Source: an uncultured Pseudomonas sp.
GTDB taxonomy: Bacteria > Pseudomonadota > Gammaproteobacteria > Pseudomonadales > Pseudomonadaceae
Reading direction: 5' to 3'
Assembly: GCA_937863915.1 (NCBI GenBank)
Contig: CALMID010000155.1
Coordinates: 1-8,941, forward strand
Length of the DNA: 8,941 nt
This document shows positions 5,419-8,941 of the stretch, piece by piece. Every line of letters starts with the position of its first letter. Positions within the stretch are counted from its first letter, which is position 1. The notes under the pieces are model-generated. The model did not search any database, was not told the origin of the DNA, and saw only the letters and a list, made by a program, of their open reading frames with translations. Position numbers and translations under genes: made by a program.

Positions 5419-8058
5419 TCAGGCCGGCCAGATGTACTCTCGCGCGGCGAGAATCGCCTCGGTACGGCTGGCAACCTGCAACTTGGAATAGATGTTCTTC
5501 AGGTGCCACTTGGTGGTGGACAGGGCAATCCCGGCGCGCTGACTGATCTCGCCATTCGACCAGCCGGCCAGCAGCCCATGAAAGACCTCCAGCTCCTTGT
5601 CGGTCAGCACCGCGCGAGGGTTTAGCGATTGCCGCGCCACCTGCCCGGCCTGGAAAAACTCGGCATACAGCTCGCAATATCGCGCGGGAATCTGCAACAG
5701 GCCCGCCTGCTGCAACTGCGCCAGGATGGGCCCGAAGCCCGGCGCTTCATCCAGCACGGTACGGGTCAGGTTATGTACCTCATAGCGCGCTACCAACTGG
5801 CGCAGCGCTCGTACCCGCTGGCTGTCCGATGCCAACTCCGGATTGTGCAACCACAGGTTGACCTCGACCACCAGGCTACGCACATGCATTTCACTGCTGC
5901 GCAGGGATTCGGCCAGCACCTTGAGCACACGTACCGCACGGCCGGTATTACCGCGCCCGATCAACCAGTACGCAGTCGCCAGGCCATAGCGCTCCCAGCA
6001 TTCTTCGTAAGGACGCACCGTATCCCATTCACCAGCCTGTAGTCGTTCGGCCAGCGCGAAGCGCTGCGCGGCAGCTTCCAAAGCGGCCGACTTACCGGAC
6101 AGAAGTGCCTGTCGCAGGCTTTCCTGGGCCACCTGACTGACGAAGCGGGGAAACTTGCCGAGTTCCAGAATGCGCAGCAACTGATCGAGCAGGCGCTGCG
6201 CACGACTGGCTAGCTGACGGCCACTCAGCAGTCGCGACAGCGTGATATGCACCGTGGCAATCGCCTCGGTGGCCGAAGAGGAACTGACCTCGGTCAGCAG
6301 GTCCTCGCACAGCTGCTGGGCCGCCGCCAGCTGGTTCTGCTCATAGAGCGCCACCACCATCGCCGTGGCCCGGTTGATCCAGGCCGGCTCATGCCGCTCT
6401 GTGCGCTGGTAATCGGCGTACACCGCCTGCCGGGCCTCGCTCGCCCGCCCCGCCGCGCGATGACAGAGTGCAATGACCAGGTCGATATAGCTGGCCAGGA
6501 AGAAATTGCCGCCCTGCTCCAGCAACACCTTGGCCTCACTGGCACGCCGCAAGGAGGATGTCAGACGGCCACTCATCAGGTCGTGATAGGCCAGCGCGGT
6601 CAGGGCCCTCACCCGGGTTTCCGGGCAGACCCCCTCATCCAACAAGCTCGGCGCATCACGCTGGATATCGGCCTCACTGTCGAACTGGAACAGACGCAGG
6701 GTCAGACGCATGAACTGCACGGCTTGCGGGCCCAACTGCGGAGCCCTGCCCTGCTCGACCAACTGCTGGATCATCTGCAGGTAGAACTCGGCCTGATGAA
6801 AACGCCGCGAAAGAGTCAGGGCACCAATCAGGGTCACCAGCAATGGCGGATGCTCCTGCAACTGCTCATCCGTCAAAACACCGAACCATTTGCGAATCAG
6901 CTCGAAACGGCCGCTTCGTACCCAGGCGCTGCCAGCCTTTTCAAGCACACTGATGAACAGAGCCTGATCAGCCGTGGCCTGAGCCTGCTGCAGGGCCGCC
7001 TCAACGTCGCCCTGGCGCAGGTAATACTCGGCCGCACGGCGACGGAGCAACAGTACGGTTGCCGGACTCTCGATGCGCAGACGCGCCCCGAGAAAATCCT
7101 GCAACAGGGCGTGATAGCGATAGGTACCCGGGCGCTGCTCGACCGGCAGCATGAACAGGTGCTGCTCAGCCAGCTGCTCCAGCAGCAGGGCCGAACCGCT
7201 ACGCTGCAGCACGTGGTCGCACAGCGCACCATCGAACTGATCGAACAACGCCGAGCCCAGGAAAAACTCGCGAAGCTCCGGCGCCAGCTGCTTGAGGACC
7301 ACCTCGCCGAAGTAATCGACGATTTCCGGCTGAGTGCCGCTAAAGCACTCCAGCGCGGTGATGCCATAGCGGGCAAAAGCCAGCAGCGCGACCTTGACCC
7401 CCGCAACCCAGCCCTCGGTCATGCCCTGCAGGCTACGCAGGTAATCATCACTCAGCGGTGGGCCACCGAGGTGACGATTGAGTTGCTGCACCTGATCGGG
7501 CGACAGACGCAGATCATGCTGATCGATACACAGCAGACGGTCCTGCAGCTTCAGCCGGGTCAGGGAAAACCCCGGATGTTTGCGCGAGGCAATGAGCAAG
7601 CGCACGTTATCGGGCAGGCTGTCGAGCAAGGCCGCCAGGGCGTCGACAATCACCCCATCGGTCAGGTGATGGAAATCGTCAAACACCAGCTGCAGGTTAC
7701 CGCCAACACGCTCCAGCGCCTCGGCCAGCAACTCGCCGGCCACCACCGGCGAACGCGAAAACTCGGCACCGATAGGGTCAAACCAGGAGGGATCGAAGTC
7801 GCTGACCTGCTGACGGATGGCGGCCAGCAAGCGGCGAAAGAAGCGTACCGGCTCGTTGTCGCGGGCCTGCAGATTCAGCAATACATGGCGGGTACTGGAT
7901 TCGCGCTGCAGCCATTGCGCTAGGAGCGTGCTCTTGCCAGAACCAGCTGGCGCCAACACCAGGGTCAGGGCATAACGTTCACTGTGGCTGAGCAGCTCCA
8001 GCAAACCTGGACGCAGCACGCCCAGCGACACCGGCAGCGGGGTGACTCGACAGTCCAT
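5419..8058 (-). CDS. MalT-like LuxR-family ATP-dependent transcriptional regulator
   Basis: Large signal-transducing ATPase of the MalT/AlkS kind, expected to bind a small inducer and ATP, oligomerise, and activate a promoter through a LuxR-type helix-turn-helix. In 879 residues: Walker A APAGSGKST (36-44); Walker B-like LQLVFDDFHHL (122-132); IASRKHP (about 156-162) in the sensor position; winged-helix-like stretch about 240-340 (TEGWVAGVKVALLAF, YRYHALLQDFLGARL); helical TPR-like repeats about 370-800; LuxR helix-turn-helix 818-875 (LTDKELEVF, WSNGEISQRAGIALSTTKWHLKNIYSKL, split here by its helices). The length matches MalT (901) and AlkS (882). The ATG at 8058 has GAGG eight bases upstream. 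The stop codon lies in a TCA that also flanks the MITE-like element, but the C-terminus is complete for the family. The inducer and targets are unknown; the nearest candidate target is the dioxygenase gene downstream. Confidence 0.9.
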   Translation of the reverse strand: MDCRVTPLPVSLGVLRPGLLELLSHSERYALTLVLAPAGSGKSTLLAQWLQRESSTRHVLLNLQARDNEPVRFFRRLLAAIRQQVSDFDPSWFDPIGAEFSRSPVVAGELLAEALERVGGNLQLVFDDFHHLTDGVIVDALAALLDSLPDNVRLLIASRKHPGFSLTRLKLQDRLLCIDQHDLRLSPDQVQQLNRHLGGPPLSDDYLRSLQGMTEGWVAGVKVALLAFARYGITALECFSGTQPEIVDYFGEVVLKQLAPELREFFLGSALFDQFDGALCDHVLQRSGSALLLEQLAEQHLFMLPVEQRPGTYRYHALLQDFLGARLRIESPATVLLLRRRAAEYYLRQGDVEAALQQAQATADQALFISVLEKAGSAWVRSGRFELIRKWFGVLTDEQLQEHPPLLVTLIGALTLSRRFHQAEFYLQMIQQLVEQGRAPQLGPQAVQFMRLTLRLFQFDSEADIQRDAPSLLDEGVCPETRVRALTALAYHDLMSGRLTSSLRRASEAKVLLEQGGNFFLASYIDLVIALCHRAAGRASEARQAVYADYQRTERHEPAWINRATAMVVALYEQNQLAAAQQLCEDLLTEVSSSSATEAIATVHITLSRLLSGRQLASRAQRLLDQLLRILELGKFPRFVSQVAQESLRQALLSGKSAALEAAAQRFALAERLQAGEWDTVRPYEECWERYGLATAYWLIGRGNTGRAVRVLKVLAESLRSSEMHVRSLVVEVNLWLHNPELASDSQRVRALRQLVARYEVHNLTRTVLDEAPGFGPILAQLQQAGLLQIPARYCELYAEFFQAGQVARQSLNPRAVLTDKELEVFHGLLAGWSNGEISQRAGIALSTTKWHLKNIYSKLQVASRTEAILAAREYIWPA

Positions 8059-8066
8059 ACAACAGA

Positions 8067-8072
8067 CCTCGT
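8067..8072 (-). promoter_or_regulatory. Ribosome binding site of the regulator gene
   Basis: ACGAGG on the - strand lies eight bases before the ATG that ends at 8058, an acceptable Shine-Dalgarno supporting this start. Confidence 0.6.
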
Positions 8073-8078
8073 GCGGGC

Positions 8079-8096
8079 ATTATTCTTATTCTTGTA
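8079..8096 (-). promoter_or_regulatory. Possible -10 region of the regulator gene
   Basis: On the - strand an AT-rich run (TACAAGAATAAGAATAAT) with a tandem AAGAAT repeat stands out in GC-rich surroundings 21-38 bases before the start codon. TACAAG or TAAGAA could serve as a -10. No good -35 box precedes it, which would fit a promoter that needs an activator at the CRP/Vfr site upstream. Confidence 0.25.
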
Positions 8097-8149
8097 AGCA
8101 GCGCGTTCAGCACTGCGCCCGCAGAGTAGGTCGCTAGCGCCCCGCAAAA

Positions 8150-8165
8150 CGTGACTCAAATCACA
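8150..8165. promoter_or_regulatory. CRP/Vfr-type binding site upstream of the regulator gene
   Basis: On the - strand the site reads TGTGA-TTTGAG-TCACG, matching the CRP consensus TGTGA-N6-TCACA at nine of ten half-site bases, with T/A-rich flanks (AAAA and CTAT on the + strand). Its centre is about 99 bases before the regulator start codon. If transcription starts near base 8085, the centre sits around -72, a usual class I activator position. Pseudomonas Vfr recognises CRP-like sites. E. coli malT itself is CRP-controlled, a parallel for this MalT-like gene. Confidence 0.6.
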
Positions 8166-8206
8166 CTATCCAAGCAGCCTACCCCCAACCTTCGACGGGC
8201 AAGGCC

Positions 8207-8941
8207 CTACAGATAGGCAGTGATATCCACGTCGTCGATCAACTCTCTGGGCATATAGCGTTCGGCGTAGTCGCGATACACACCGGAGCGCAGAAACAGG
8301 GCAAACAGGTCGGCGTCGATGTGCTGGTCCTTGCGCATAAAGCCCATGATCTTGATTGCTTCGGACAGGGTCTTGCCCTTCTTGTAGGGACGATCCACCG
8401 CCGTGAGCGCTTCGAAGATATCGGCAATCGCCATCATCCGCGCCGGCACACTCATCTCCTCGCGGGTCAGGCGCTTGGGATAACCGCTGCCGTCCATCTT
8501 CTCGTGATGGCCGCCGGCAATTTCCGGCACTCGGCGCAGATGACGCGGAAACGGCAGTTTCTCCAGCATGATGATGGTCTGGATGATGTGCTCGTTGATC
8601 TTGTAGCGTTCCTCCTCGGCCAGGGTGCCGCGACCGACGCTGAGGTTGTAGAGCTCGCCGCGGTTGTAGAGATACTGCGGCACACTGACCTTGAAGCCCC
8701 AGGGATTGTCCGCCGCCATCTGCTCACGCGGGCCACGCGGAAACAGGTGCTCCGGCTTGTCAGCCAGCAACGGCTCCTGCGTGGGCAGAGTCGGCTCTGG
8801 CGTGCGGCTCTTGCGCTCCTTTTCCTCATGGGAAATGCCGATACGATCAGACAGGGTGCGGCGCCAGGTGCGCTGGGCGATGCCCTGAAGGCGCTGCAGC
8901 AGCTCCGGCGCCATGAACTCACCACCCTCGTTGCACTGCGC
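8207..8941 (-). CDS. HD-GYP-type phosphohydrolase, C-terminal part (runs off the right edge)
   Basis: Probable cyclic-di-GMP phosphodiesterase or relative. The visible 244 residues end at a TAG (8207-8209), and the frame is open to base 8941 (AQCNEGGEF before the first Met at 8914), so that Met is internal. Counting from it: a helical linker; NPWGFKVSVPQYLYNRGEL (70-88); NEH with His109, a likely metal ligand; the GYP signature HHEKMDGSGYP (136-146); IADIFEALTAVDRPYK (163-178), a typical HD-GYP helix with Asp165; then a C-terminal helix. The HD diad and HDxGK-like segment expected before these motifs are not in the window. From memory, a family with this same GGHHEKMDGSGYP core has a long insert between the HD and GYP halves, so the HD half is probably upstream. 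The gene is co-oriented with the regulator, 148 bases away, with no clear terminator between. Sensor domains and membrane parts, if any, lie outside. Confidence 0.85.
   Translation of the reverse strand, partial: AQCNEGGEFMAPELLQRLQGIAQRTWRRTLSDRIGISHEEKERKSRTPEPTLPTQEPLLADKPEHLFPRGPREQMAADNPWGFKVSVPQYLYNRGELYNLSVGRGTLAEEERYKINEHIIQTIIMLEKLPFPRHLRRVPEIAGGHHEKMDGSGYPKRLTREEMSVPARMMAIADIFEALTAVDRPYKKGKTLSEAIKIMGFMRKDQHIDADLFALFLRSGVYRDYAERYMPRELIDDVDITAYL

Larger units (their letters stand above)
8059..8206. other. Intergenic region between HD-GYP gene and regulator gene
   Basis: It holds the CRP/Vfr-like site and the AT-rich possible -10. Just after the HD-GYP stop, GGGC-CTT-GCCC on the - strand is a small hairpin without a T run, so it is not a convincing terminator and read-through into the regulator is possible. 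Confidence 0.5.

Noticed and set aside
6247..7923. A 558-residue open frame on the + strand inside the regulator gene
   Set aside because: It is Gln/Arg/Leu-rich antisense of the MalT-like gene with no recognisable domain and no promoter or ribosome site.
8915..8926. The residues GGEF in the HD-GYP protein, resembling a diguanylate cyclase GGDEF/GGEEF active site
   Set aside because: None of the rest of a GGDEF domain surrounds it. It belongs to the segment CNEGGEFMAPE of the linker in this HD-GYP family, so the match is chance.
1..8941. CRISPR arrays, tRNA or rRNA genes
   Set aside because: No regularly spaced direct repeats and no tRNA or rRNA signature stretches were seen on either strand.

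Overview
The window reads as a stretch of a gamma-proteobacterial, most likely Pseudomonas, chromosome. The protein at the left end is very close to the Xcp type II secretion secretin XcpQ of Pseudomonas as I remember that sequence, and base composition and codon use are GC-rich throughout. I cannot fix the species; the P. alcaligenes / P. mendocina side of the genus is a guess.

Layout. (1) 1-2026, + strand: the last codons of a probable gspC/xcpP gene, then a complete gspD/xcpQ, spaced one base apart as in an operon, followed by a strong hairpin terminator. (2) 2027-2310: a short convergent intergenic region with one terminator per side. (3) 2311-5055, - strand: a 914-residue haem enzyme. 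Its first ~640 residues carry the full active-site set of the fatty-acid alpha-dioxygenase family. Its last ~240 residues look like the catalase-like y4iL family. (4) 5056-5418: a 363-bp gap holding a G-rich palindromic tract and a 168-bp element with terminal inverted repeats, flanked by TCA on both sides, which looks like a MITE inserted exactly at the stop codon of the next gene. (5) 5419-8058, - strand: an 879-residue MalT-like LuxR-family ATP-dependent regulator, with a near-perfect CRP/Vfr site upstream. (6) 8207 to the right edge, - strand: the C-terminal part of an HD-GYP-type protein whose HD half lies outside the window.

How the parts may work together. The secretin forms the outer-membrane pore of the type II secretion system. 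The dioxygenase fusion would put oxygen on the alpha carbon of fatty acids, and its catalase-like tail could act on the resulting 2-hydroperoxides, making it a candidate one-chain bacterial oxylipin enzyme. The MalT-like regulator lies upstream in the same orientation and is the obvious, unproven, candidate controller. The CRP/Vfr site and the HD-GYP neighbour hint at control by cyclic nucleotides (cAMP and c-di-GMP). The fusion enzyme and its setting are the most interesting part of the window.
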